From: Methylorubrum salsuginis
GTDB lineage: Bacteria > Pseudomonadota > Alphaproteobacteria > Rhizobiales > Beijerinckiaceae
Length of the DNA: 64,000 nucleotides
Reading direction: 5' to 3'
NCBI RefSeq assembly: GCF_900114375.1
Contig: NZ_FOSV01000007.1
Coordinates: forward strand, 146,587-210,586
Part shown: positions 37,112 to 45,992 of the stretch, one piece after another
Position numbering within the stretch: position 1 is the stretch's first letter
Layout of the letters: the number at the start of each line of letters is the position of its first letter
Made by a program: the position numbers and the translations under genes
The notes under the pieces: generated by a model
Databases searched by the model: none
What the model saw: only the letters and a program-made list of their open reading frames with translations
Told to the model about the DNA's origin: nothing

Positions 37112-37432
37112 TCAGGCGCGCTGCGCGACCTCCACCGTCGCGATGGCGCTGACGTCGACGGTGCGCTCGGCCTGCCACAGGTCGTGCGCCATCTGCATCC
37201 GCAGCAGCAGCGCGCCGCCGCGTCCGGTCAGCTTGCCGATCCGGACGGCCATCTCCGGCGTCAGCGCCGCCGTCCCTGCGGTCACGCGATGCAGGGCCTG
37301 ACGGCTGACGCCGAGCCGGCCCGCGGCATCCTGCACCGATAGGCCGAGGGCCGGCAGGATGTCGTCGCGAAGAAGCTCGCCCGGGTGGGTCGGGGGGCGG
37401 CTCGGGTCGCGGCGGACGACGATCTCGGTCAT
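37112..37432 (-). CDS. higA: HigA-type antitoxin (XRE family)
   Basis: A 106-residue protein with the HigA hallmark HPGELLRDDILPALGLS followed by a helix-turn-helix (QDAAGRLGVSRQALHRVTAGTAALTPEMAVRIGKL at about 33-67, cited as start VQDAAGRL and end RIGKL). It should bind the toxin HigB and repress the operon. It follows higB by 23 bases on the same strand, the toxin-first order that defines higBA. Confidence 0.9.
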   Translation of the reverse strand: MTEIVVRRDPSRPPTHPGELLRDDILPALGLSVQDAAGRLGVSRQALHRVTAGTAALTPEMAVRIGKLTGRGGALLLRMQMAHDLWQAERTVDVSAIATVEVAQRA

Positions 37433-37455
37433 GGCGTGAAAGGCTCCCGGCCTCG

Positions 37456-37734
37456 TCAGTGGTACTGCTCGAAATCGACCTGAAAGGCGTCACCGTCCTC
37501 GAACGTGAAGGTGATGCACCAGGGGCCGTTGACGTGGAGGGTGTAGCGGGTGGGGTCGACCCCCCGCAGCGCGTGGAAGTCGAAGCCGGGCTGGTTCAAT
37601 TCGCCGACTTCCTTCGCGGCATCCAGCGCATCGAGGCGCACGAGGATGCGCCGATGCATTCGGGCGTCGATCCGCTTGGTCCCCGAACTCGACCAGAGTT
37701 CCGCCAGCCCCTTGCTCCTGAACGTCCGGATCAT
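37456..37734 (-). CDS. higB: HigB-type toxin (RelE superfamily)
   Basis: A 92-residue RelE-fold protein: MIRTFRSKGLAELW, MHRRILVRLDALDAAKEV, FHALRGVDPTRYTLHVNGPWCITFTFEDGDAF in outline, ending DFEQYH. Such toxins cut mRNA on the ribosome. It is the first gene of the toxin-antitoxin operon, and its promoter appears to overlap its start codon region. Confidence 0.92.
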   Translation of the reverse strand: MIRTFRSKGLAELWSSSGTKRIDARMHRRILVRLDALDAAKEVGELNQPGFDFHALRGVDPTRYTLHVNGPWCITFTFEDGDAFQVDFEQYH

Positions 37735-37737
37735 GCC

Positions 37738-37756
37738 TGTAACGTATCGCGTTACA
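37738..37756. promoter_or_regulatory. Palindromic operator of higBA
   Basis: TGTAACG and CGTTACA flank TATCG in a perfect 7-bp inverted repeat, four bases from the higB start codon and overlapping the predicted -10. This is the expected binding site for a HigA dimer, giving autoregulation. Confidence 0.7.
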
Positions 37757-37768
37757 GACTGCCGTCAA
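37741..37768 (-). promoter_or_regulatory. Predicted higBA promoter, likely leaderless
   Basis: On the minus strand, TTGACG (37763-37768) and TACGTT (37741-37746) are 16 bases apart. The -10 ends six bases before the higB ATG, so transcription would start at or within a base or two of the start codon. No Shine-Dalgarno sequence fits in that space. Confidence 0.5.
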
Positions 37769-37981
37769 GATCGTCGTGTCGCGTCCGAGCCGGCATCTGC
37801 GGACTGGATCGGAAGGGAAGGCTGCGTCGCCACGCGCGCCGATCGGCCGTCAAACCGCCCTTTGTCCCGCCCGCGGCGTCCTGTGCTGCTTGTGTTCGCG
37901 TGAGCCGATCCCTAGGTTCGCCCCAATTCAAAGGTTCAGGAGAGGCGCCGCCGCCATGGGGCCGCGGTGCAGGAGGTTGCC

Positions 37982-38275
37982 ATGGGCAGCATGAGTGTCT
38001 GGCACTGGGTCATCGTGGCGGTCGTCGTCATGCTGCTGTTCGGCCGCGGCAAGGTGTCCGAGCTGATGGGCGACGTCGCCAAGGGCATCAAGGCCTTCAA
38101 GAAGGGCATGGCCGACGACGAGACCACGCCCAACGCCGCCGTGCCGCCGCCCTCCGCCGGCGAGCCGATGCGCACCCTGCCGCCGAACCCGACTCCGGGT
38201 GCCACGACGCATGCAGCGCCCCATGCCGGGCCGCAGCAGACCCACGTGCCGGCCGGCGACCACAAGGCGCTCTGA
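37982..38275 (+). CDS. tatA: Sec-independent translocase TatA
   Basis: A 97-residue protein with one N-terminal membrane helix ([16 protein letters not shown]), the FGRGK hinge and amphipathic helix ([19 protein letters not shown]), the TatA pattern. The tail is Pro/Thr/His-rich. AGGAGG at 37971-37976 sits five bases before the ATG at 37982. It forms the pore of the twin-arginine system with TatBC encoded just downstream. Confidence 0.95.
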   Translation: MGSMSVWHWVIVAVVVMLLFGRGKVSELMGDVAKGIKAFKKGMADDETTPNAAVPPPSAGEPMRTLPPNPTPGATTHAAPHAGPQQTHVPAGDHKAL

Positions 38276-38378
38276 CGGACGCAACGCGACGCGACGCCGT
38301 CGAGACCGGCGTCGGGCGGGATGGCGCGGACGGCGCGACCGTCCTAATCAGGCGCGGACCCGCGGGACGGACGCTGCA

Positions 38379-38804
38379 ATGCTGGACATGAGCTGGGGCG
38401 AGGTGATGCTGATCGGCGGCGTCGCCCTGATCGTCATCGGACCCAAGGATCTGCCGAAGGCTCTGCGCACGCTCGGGCAGATCACCACCAAGGTCCGCCG
38501 CATGGCCGGCGAGTTCCAGCACCAGTTCAACGAGGCGATCCGCGAGGCGGAACTCGACGAGGTGCGCCGCGACGTCGAAGGCGTGAAGCGCACGGTCGAC
38601 GCCGCCAAGCCCGGCTTCAACCCGGTCGACACCATCCGCAACGAAATCCGCAGCGCCGTCGAGGGCCGGACGCCCACCTCGGCCGCTCCTGCCGCTCCGC
38701 CCAGGGAGACCGGTAGCTTCGACGTGCCGCGCCCGAGCGCCGAACAGCAGGCCAGTGCGGCTTCCTCCACGGCCAGCAAGACCGAGACAGGCCCGACTCC
38801 ATGA
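38379..38804 (+). CDS. tatB: Sec-independent translocase TatB
   Basis: A 141-residue protein starting [33 protein letters not shown], cited here as the helix ending IVIGPKDLP, the TatB signature with the Glu in the membrane helix. A longer amphipathic and coiled region ([20 protein letters not shown]) and a low-complexity tail follow. Together with TatC it recognises twin-arginine signal peptides. Its stop overlaps the tatC start by four bases. Confidence 0.95.
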   Translation: MLDMSWGEVMLIGGVALIVIGPKDLPKALRTLGQITTKVRRMAGEFQHQFNEAIREAELDEVRRDVEGVKRTVDAAKPGFNPVDTIRNEIRSAVEGRTPTSAAPAAPPRETGSFDVPRPSAEQQASAASSTASKTETGPTP

Positions 38805-39601
38805 CCGACGAGCGTGACGAGGCCGAGATCGAGGCCTCGCGGGCGCCCCTCCTAGAGCACCTGATCGAGCTGCGCTCGCGACTGATCAAGTCGCTGATCG
38901 CCTTCATCGTGATGTTCTTCGGCTGCTTCTTCTTCTCGAAGAACATCTACAACATCCTCGTCCACCCCTATGTGTCGGTGGTCGGGGCCCCGAATGCCGA
39001 GCTGATCGCGACGCACTTTCTCGAACAGGTCTTCACCAACATCAAGCTCAGCGTCTTCGGCGCCGGCTTCCTGTCGTTTCCGGTGATCGCGACGCAGATC
39101 TACGCCTTCGTGGCGCCGGGCCTCTATCGCAACGAGCGGCAGGCGTTCCTGCCCTATCTCGTGGCGACGCCGATCTTCTTCATCCTCGGCGCGCTGGTCG
39201 TCTACTTCCTGGCGATGCCGCTGCTGATCCAGTTCTCGGTCTCGCTGCAGCAGATCGGGCAGCCGGGCGAGGCGACGATCAAGCTGTTGCCGAAGGTCGA
39301 CGAGTACCTCTCGCTGATCATGACGCTGATCTTCGCTTTCGGTCTCGCCTTCCAGATGCCGGTGATCCTGACGCTGCTCGGCCAGATCGGCGTGATCGAC
39401 GCCGCCTTCCTGCGGGAGAAGCGGCGCTACGCCATCGTTCTCGTGTTCGTCGCCGCCGCGATCCTGACCCCGCCGGACGTGATCTCGCAGCTCTCCCTCG
39501 CGATCCCGATGATCCTCCTTTACGAGGCCAGCGTGTTCTCGGTCGCCCGCATGGACAAGCTCCGTGCCGCGCGCCGCCGGGCGGACGGCATCGAGGACTG
39601 A
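38801..39601 (+). CDS. tatC: Sec-independent translocase TatC
   Basis: A 266-residue inner-membrane protein with six membrane segments. The N-terminal [15 protein letters not shown] and the loop [18 protein letters not shown] are diagnostic for TatC, which binds the RR motif of substrates. It completes the tatABC operon. No serS follows, which differs from many alphaproteobacteria. Confidence 0.97.
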   Translation: MTDERDEAEIEASRAPLLEHLIELRSRLIKSLIAFIVMFFGCFFFSKNIYNILVHPYVSVVGAPNAELIATHFLEQVFTNIKLSVFGAGFLSFPVIATQIYAFVAPGLYRNERQAFLPYLVATPIFFILGALVVYFLAMPLLIQFSVSLQQIGQPGEATIKLLPKVDEYLSLIMTLIFAFGLAFQMPVILTLLGQIGVIDAAFLREKRRYAIVLVFVAAAILTPPDVISQLSLAIPMILLYEASVFSVARMDKLRAARRRADGIED

Positions 39602-39808
39602 AGCACGCGAAACCCGCTCGGCGAGACATCGCCGAGCGCTCCCGCGAATGCGGGGCGGCGGACATCCGCCGGGCGCGGTGACCTCGGCCACCGCTACTCA
39701 GCGTAAGCGAAAAATAAACTCGTTTGCGCATCACTGTCTCGTGCGCAAGCTGGATGCTCCGAACGTCCGACCCATAACCTCCTCCGAGGTCAATCCGGAG
39801 GAGACGAC

Positions 39809-40507
39809 ATGAGACGGACGATGTGGACGGCGCTCGCGGTCGCGGCGATGACGACCGTCGCCGGCAGCGCCTATGCGGCGCCGGAGCTGCAGCGCGTGCG
39901 CGGCACGGTCGAGAAGAGCGACGGCGGCACGCTCACGATCAAGACCAACGAGGGTGGCACGCAGAATGTGCAGATCGAGGGCGCGACCTTCGCCTGGGTG
40001 GTGAAGTCGAGCCTCGACCAGATCAAGGACGGCGTCTTCATCGGCACCGCCACCAAGGGCGACAACCCGCCGACCGCGCTGGAAGTCGTGCTGTTCCCCG
40101 AAGAGATGCGCGGCACGGCGGAAGGCCACTACGCCTGGGACGCGATCCCCGACCACACCGGCGGCGGCTCGGTGGTGAAGAGTTCGATGACCAACGGCAC
40201 CGTCAAGGCCGGCGGTGCCGGCGCGGGCGGCGCCCCGAAGGTGAAGAGCTCGATGACCAACGCCACGGTCACCGGCAACACCGCGAGCGGCGCCGCGGGC
40301 GAGCGCACGCTCACCGTCACCTACGACAAGGACGGCTCGAAGACGATCGTGGTGCCGCCGAAGGCCCCGATCGTCGCCTTCGAGAAGTCCGACAAGGCGG
40401 TGTTGACCCCCGGCGGCAAGGTGTTCGTGGTCGCGGCCAAGGACGGCGACACGCTGAAGGCCAAGCTCGTGGCGGTCGGCAAGGACGGCCTCACCCCGCC
40501 CATGTGA
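39809..40507 (+). CDS. Small exported protein with internal KSSMTN repeat
   Basis: A 232-residue protein with signal peptide MRRTMWTALAVAAMTTVAGSAYA. The N-terminal part (RVRGTVEKSDGGTLTIKTNEGGTQNVQI) resembles a small OB-like beta domain seen in proteins of unknown role, and the C-terminal strands (TPGGKVFVVAAKDGDTLKAKLVAVG) repeat that flavour. Between them, VVKSSMTNGTV and KVKSSMTNATV form a direct repeat in a Gly-rich linker. Function unknown. A terminator follows in the convergent gene. Confidence 0.78.
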   Translation: MRRTMWTALAVAAMTTVAGSAYAAPELQRVRGTVEKSDGGTLTIKTNEGGTQNVQIEGATFAWVVKSSLDQIKDGVFIGTATKGDNPPTALEVVLFPEEMRGTAEGHYAWDAIPDHTGGGSVVKSSMTNGTVKAGGAGAGGAPKVKSSMTNATVTGNTASGAAGERTLTVTYDKDGSKTIVVPPKAPIVAFEKSDKAVLTPGGKVFVVAAKDGDTLKAKLVAVGKDGLTPPM

Positions 40508-40521
40508 TTTTTTTGGATTTC

Positions 40522-40547
40522 GCGCCCGCCCCGATTCGGGCGGGCGC
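40522..40547. terminator. Hairpin after the small exported protein gene
   Basis: Arms 40522-40531 and 40538-40547 form a 10-bp GC stem with loop CGATTC, 15 bases after the stop codon at 40507. No T run follows; a stronger terminator lies 17 bases on. Confidence 0.5.
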
Positions 40548-40558
40548 GGCCGAAGTTG

Positions 40559-41737
40559 TCAGGACCGTCCTTGAGCGAGGCTCAGGGACGGTTTTTCTTT
40601 GGCCCGCATCACGGCGGTGGCAGCCAATCCCAAACCAATCAGCGACACCACCGCCGCCAACACCGGCAACTCGCGATAGCCGGCCCCCAGCGTCAGCGCC
40701 GTGCCGCCGATCCAGGCCCCGGTGGCATTGCCGAGGTTGAACGCGCCCTGGTTCAGGGTCGAGGCGAGGTTCGGGGCGTCGCTGGCCGCCTCCACCACCC
40801 AGACCTGAAGCGGCGAGACCAGCGCGAAGGCGAGCGCGCTCCACACCACCAGCACGGCGAGCGCCGGCACCGCGTGGGGGGCGACGAAGGCCAGCACCAG
40901 CAGCACCCCGACGATGCCGGCAAAACTGCCGAGCACGGTGCTCATCAGGCTGCGGTCGGCGAGCCAGCCGCCCGCGAGGTTGCCGACGGTCAGCCCGACG
41001 CCGGCGGCGAACAGCGCCCCCGTGACGCCGCCCGGCGTCAGCCCGGTCACGCCGGTGAGGAAGGGCGCGATGTAGGTGAACACGGTGAAGAAGCTCACCG
41101 AGGAAAGCGTCGAGACCAGCATCGGCCGCAGCACCAGCCAGCGCCCGAGCGCGCGGAATTCCTTTGCGAGGCCGCCGCGCGTACCGGGCATCCCGCCAGG
41201 CAGCGCGAAGGCGATGGCCGCGCCCGCCGCGAGCCCGATCCCGACCACGGCCCAGAAGGTCGCGCGCCAGCCGAGGGCCTGTCCGAGCGCCGTGCCCAGC
41301 GGCACGCCGAGCACGTTGGCGAGCGTGAGCCCGGCGAACATCAGCGCCACGGCCTGCGTCCGCTTTTCCTTGGGCACGAGGTCGCGGGCGACGATGGCGC
41401 CGATGCCGAAGAAGGCGCCGTGGGCGAACGCCGTCGCGACCCGGGCCGCCATCAGCGGCCAATAGGCCGGCGCCAGCGCGCAGGCGAGGTTGCCCAGCGT
41501 GAACACCGCCATCAGGGCCAACAGCGCCGCCTTGCGCGGCAGCGGCGCGGTGGCCATCGCGACGATCGGCGCGCCGATTACCACGCCCATGGCGTAGCCC
41601 GAGACCAGATGCCCGGCCTGGGGGATCGTGACGGAGAAGTCGCGCGCCACCTCGGGCAGCAGCCCCATGATGACGAACTCGGTGGTGCCGATGCCGAACG
41701 AGGCGACGGCGAGCGCGAGGATAGGAAGCGGGAGCAT
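40559..41737 (-). CDS. MFS transporter (AraJ/YdhP-like exporter)
   Basis: A 392-residue, twelve-helix major facilitator. LPILALAVASFGIGTTEFVIMGLLPEVA in outline (key GIGTTEFVIMG) starts helix 1 and is typical of the sugar-efflux/chloramphenicol-resistance branch; LVSGYAMGVVIGAPIVA and FAHGAFFGIGAIVARDLV are the matching motifs in helices 2 and 4-5. The ATG at 41737 has AGGAGC upstream, and a longer frame from 41917 is Arg/Pro-rich and rejected. Export substrate unknown. It is divergent from the ABC-F gene. Confidence 0.9.
   Translation of the reverse strand: MLPLPILALAVASFGIGTTEFVIMGLLPEVARDFSVTIPQAGHLVSGYAMGVVIGAPIVAMATAPLPRKAALLALMAVFTLGNLACALAPAYWPLMAARVATAFAHGAFFGIGAIVARDLVPKEKRTQAVALMFAGLTLANVLGVPLGTALGQALGWRATFWAVVGIGLAAGAAIAFALPGGMPGTRGGLAKEFRALGRWLVLRPMLVSTLSSVSFFTVFTYIAPFLTGVTGLTPGGVTGALFAAGVGLTVGNLAGGWLADRSLMSTVLGSFAGIVGVLLVLAFVAPHAVPALAVLVVWSALAFALVSPLQVWVVEAASDAPNLASTLNQGAFNLGNATGAWIGGTALTLGAGYRELPVLAAVVSLIGLGLAATAVMRAKEKPSLSLAQGRS
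40564..40600 (+). terminator. Rho-independent terminator inside the end of the convergent MFS gene
   Basis: Arms 40564-40575 and 40581-40592 pair over 12 bases (one G-T wobble) with a five-base loop, followed at once by TTTTTCTTT. It therefore ends plus-strand transcription from the 39809 gene, yet lies within the last codons of the minus-strand exporter. Confidence 0.8.
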
Positions 41738-41934
41738 GGGGCTCCTGTGCGGCTGCGAGGGGAGAGCGCTCTTGTGCGCTGCGGCAAGACCGGTAGATGG
41801 CCGCTTCCGCCAGCGCGTGGACCGCGAAGGGGCGGGAGGCTGGCCTGCGCATGGGGCAGGGCTGCGGCTTCCCGCCAAGGCGGCGATGCCGTAAATCCGC
41901 GGCGAGTCACTCCCCAAAATTTTCCGCGGACGCC

Positions 41935-43557
41935 ATGATACGCCTCGACAAGATCGGCAAGCAGAACGGCCGGCAGCTCGTCTTCGTCGAAGCCTCCGCT
42001 GCGCTGCAGAAGGGCGAGAAGGCCGGGCTCGTCGGCCCCAACGGGGCCGGCAAGACCACCCTGTTCCGGATGATGACCGGGCAGGAGCCGCCGGACGAGG
42101 GTCAGGTCTCGACCGATCGCGGCATCACCATCGGCTATTTCAGCCAGGATGTCGGCGAGATGTCCGGCCGCACGGTGGTCGCCGAGACCATGGCCGGCGC
42201 CGGCCCGGTCAGCGAGATCGCGGCCGAACTCAAGGAGATCGAGGCGGGGCTGGCCGATCCCGACCGCGCCGAAGAGATGGAGGCGCTGATCGAGCGCTAC
42301 GGCGAGGTCCAGGGCCGGTTCGAGGAACTCGACGGCTACGCGCTCGAAGGCCGGGCCTACGAGGTGCTGGCGGGCCTCGGTTTCAGCCAGGAGATGATGG
42401 ACGGCGATGTCGGCAAGCTGTCCGGCGGCTGGAAGATGCGGGTCGCGCTCGCCCGCATCCTCTTGATGCGCCCCGACGTGATGCTGCTCGACGAGCCGTC
42501 GAACCACCTCGACCTCGAGAGCCTGATCTGGCTCGAAGATTTTTTGAAGAACTACGACGGCGCGCTGATGATGACCTCGCACGACCGCGAGTTCATGAAC
42601 CGCATCGTCACCAAGATCATCGAGATCGACGGCGGCAGCCTCACGACCTATTCCGGCGATTACGGCTTCTACGAGCAGCAGCGGGCGATGGCCGACACCC
42701 AGGCCCAGGCGCAGTTCGAGCGCCAGCAGGCGATGCTGGCCAAGGAGATCAAGTTCATCGAGCGCTTCAAGGCCCGCGCGTCCCATGCCGCGCAGGTGCA
42801 GAGCCGGGTGAAGAAGCTCGACAAGATCGAGCGGGTCGAGCCCCCGAAGCGCCGTCAGACGGTCGCCTTCGAGTTCCAGCCCGCGCCCCGCTCCGGCGAC
42901 GACGTCGCCATGCTCAAGGGCATCCACAAGAAGTACGGCAGCCGCATCGTCTACGAGGGGCTCGACTTCTCGATCCGGCGGCGTGAACGCTGGTGCATCA
43001 TGGGCGTCAACGGCGCCGGCAAATCGACGCTGCTGAAGCTCATCACCGGCAGCACCCCGCCGGATGCCGGCACGGTGACGGTCGGGGGCAGCGTCAAGCT
43101 CGGCTACTTCGCCCAGCACGCCATGGACCTGCTCGACGGCGACGCCACCGTGTTCGGCGATCTTGAGGCGAGCTTTCCGCAGGCCGGGCAGGGTTCGCTC
43201 AGGGCGCTCGCCGGCTGCTTCGGCTTCTCGGGCGACGACGTCGAAAAGCCGTGCCGGGTGCTCTCGGGCGGCGAGAAGGCCCGCCTCGTGATGGCCAAGA
43301 TGCTGTTCGACCCGCCGAACTTCCTCGTGCTCGACGAGCCGACCAACCACCTCGACATCGGCACGAAGGAGATGCTGATCGAGGCTTTGGCGCAGTTCGA
43401 GGGGACGATGCTGTTCGTCTCGCACGACCGCCACTTCCTCGCCGCCCTCTCGAACCGCGTGCTGGAGCTGACGCCCGACGGGGTGCAGCAATACGGCGGC
43501 GGGTACCTCGAATACGTGGCCCGCACCGGACAGGAAGCGCCAGGCTTGCGGGGGTAG
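41935..43557 (+). CDS. ABC-F family ATPase
   Basis: A 540-residue soluble protein with two ABC domains and no membrane segments. Walker A motifs are GPNGAGKTT at 34-42 and GVNGAGKST near 360. The signatures are LSGGWKMRVALAR and LSGGEKARLVMAK. The linker (about 240-310, EQQRAMADTQAQAQFERQQAM region) is the charged P-site tRNA interaction motif. ABC-F proteins act on stalled or initiating ribosomes, and this layout fits the YbiT/Uup group. The ATG at 41935 starts the first strand (MIRLDKIGKQ). Confidence 0.9.
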   Translation: MIRLDKIGKQNGRQLVFVEASAALQKGEKAGLVGPNGAGKTTLFRMMTGQEPPDEGQVSTDRGITIGYFSQDVGEMSGRTVVAETMAGAGPVSEIAAELKEIEAGLADPDRAEEMEALIERYGEVQGRFEELDGYALEGRAYEVLAGLGFSQEMMDGDVGKLSGGWKMRVALARILLMRPDVMLLDEPSNHLDLESLIWLEDFLKNYDGALMMTSHDREFMNRIVTKIIEIDGGSLTTYSGDYGFYEQQRAMADTQAQAQFERQQAMLAKEIKFIERFKARASHAAQVQSRVKKLDKIERVEPPKRRQTVAFEFQPAPRSGDDVAMLKGIHKKYGSRIVYEGLDFSIRRRERWCIMGVNGAGKSTLLKLITGSTPPDAGTVTVGGSVKLGYFAQHAMDLLDGDATVFGDLEASFPQAGQGSLRALAGCFGFSGDDVEKPCRVLSGGEKARLVMAKMLFDPPNFLVLDEPTNHLDIGTKEMLIEALAQFEGTMLFVSHDRHFLAALSNRVLELTPDGVQQYGGGYLEYVARTGQEAPGLRG

Positions 43558-43601
43558 GGGGTTCGAGGGCAGAGCGATCGAACCGCCGCGGGTTCGCCCG
43601 C

Positions 43602-43985
43602 TCAGCCCTGCCGCCGCTCGAAGCGGTACGGCCGGTGCCCGTCCGCGGCGGCGTGCATGTCGACCGTCCAGAGGCCGCCGTCGTCACCGTGCAGGGTGAA
43701 GAGGAACGCGTAGCCGGTCGCCGCCTCCCCGGGTCGCGCGCGAAAGTCGATCTCGTCGAGCCACCACGGCTCCTCCGCATCGCCGCAGGCCTTCCGCCGG
43801 TCCACGAATAGGTCGAGATAGGCCGAGGCCGCCGCGCGCCGGGCGTCGAGCGATCCGGCTACCGCCTCGGCGAGCGCCGCTTGGCCTCGACTCACCGCGC
43901 CGCTCTCGTCGCTCAGATACAGGCGGACGGGGCCGATCTGCGCGACCCATCCGTCCGATCCCATGCGTTCGTAGGGCAACGGCAT
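43602..43985 (-). CDS. Small cytosolic protein, function unknown
   Basis: A 127-residue protein not assigned to a family. It has a run of conserved-looking aromatic and acidic positions (MGSDGWVAQIGPVRLYLSDESG, PWWLDEIDFRARPGEAATGYAF, GGLWTVDMHAAADGHRP), no signal peptide and no membrane helix. It converges with the ABC-F gene 45 bases away. Its upstream side is filled by a GC-rich repeat. Confidence 0.65.
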   Translation of the reverse strand: MPLPYERMGSDGWVAQIGPVRLYLSDESGAVSRGQAALAEAVAGSLDARRAAASAYLDLFVDRRKACGDAEEPWWLDEIDFRARPGEAATGYAFLFTLHGDDGGLWTVDMHAAADGHRPYRFERRQG

Positions 43986-44017
43986 CGTTTCACCCTCGAA
44001 TCAATCCCTCCGCACCA

Positions 44018-44180
44018 TTCCCTCCCCCTCCGCGGGGGAGGGTGGCCCCTGCGTCAGCAGGGGTCGGGAGAGGGGAACCCCGCTTCCGGAGAATTCGCCT
44101 TCGACCGCGGCCAAGCGGAACTGTCGCCCCCCTCTCCCGCCCGCTCCGCGGGCACCCTCCCCCGCGGAGGGGGGAGGGTT
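44018..44180. repeat. GC-rich nested inverted repeat (intergenic element, copy B)
   Basis: CCCTCCCCCTCCGCGGGGGAGGGT-type arms at about 44020-44043 and 44154-44178 mirror one another across about 110 bases, with an inner hairpin CCCCTGC/GCAGGGG at 44047-44064. The composition and layout match the shorter element at 32341-32487, and both are intergenic. It is likely a dispersed chromosomal repeat of this genome. Confidence 0.55.
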
Positions 44181-44216
44181 CTTTCCGCAGCACCCGCTCG
44201 CAAAAAGCAAAAGAAC

Positions 44217-44242
44217 AAAAAACCCCGGCCTTGCGGCCGGGG
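44217..44242 (-). terminator. Terminator of the aldehyde dehydrogenase gene
   Basis: On the minus strand an eight-base CCCCGGCC/GGCCGGGG stem (44223-44230, 44235-44242) with loop GCAA is followed by six T residues. It lies 32 bases after the aldehyde dehydrogenase stop. Confidence 0.85.
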
Positions 44243-44273
44243 CTGGAGGGAGGTCTCGAGAGGTTGGACGCCC

Positions 44274-45797
<1,524 letters not shown>

Positions 45798-45992
45798 CGC
45801 GTTTCCTCCATAGCGTTGTTGGTTGGCCGTGTTCGGCGTTCCGCGGGAGAGAAAGCCGATCGGCCCGGCGGATCAAGGTGGACTTTAGGCCAAATGGCGT
45901 TTGCAGCGCAGCAAGACACGGAAGATCTTGAGCTTTCCGTCACGAGAACGGAACCGTTCCAGACTTGCCCGGCCGCGGGCCTGACGCGAGTG

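Noticed and set aside
37456..37903. Plus-strand frames overlapping higB
   Set aside because: They lack family features, whereas the minus strand has matching toxin and antitoxin with operator and promoter.
38199..38378. N-terminal extension of tatB
   Set aside because: The extra 60 residues are Arg/Thr-rich; TatB begins at its membrane helix encoded from 38379.
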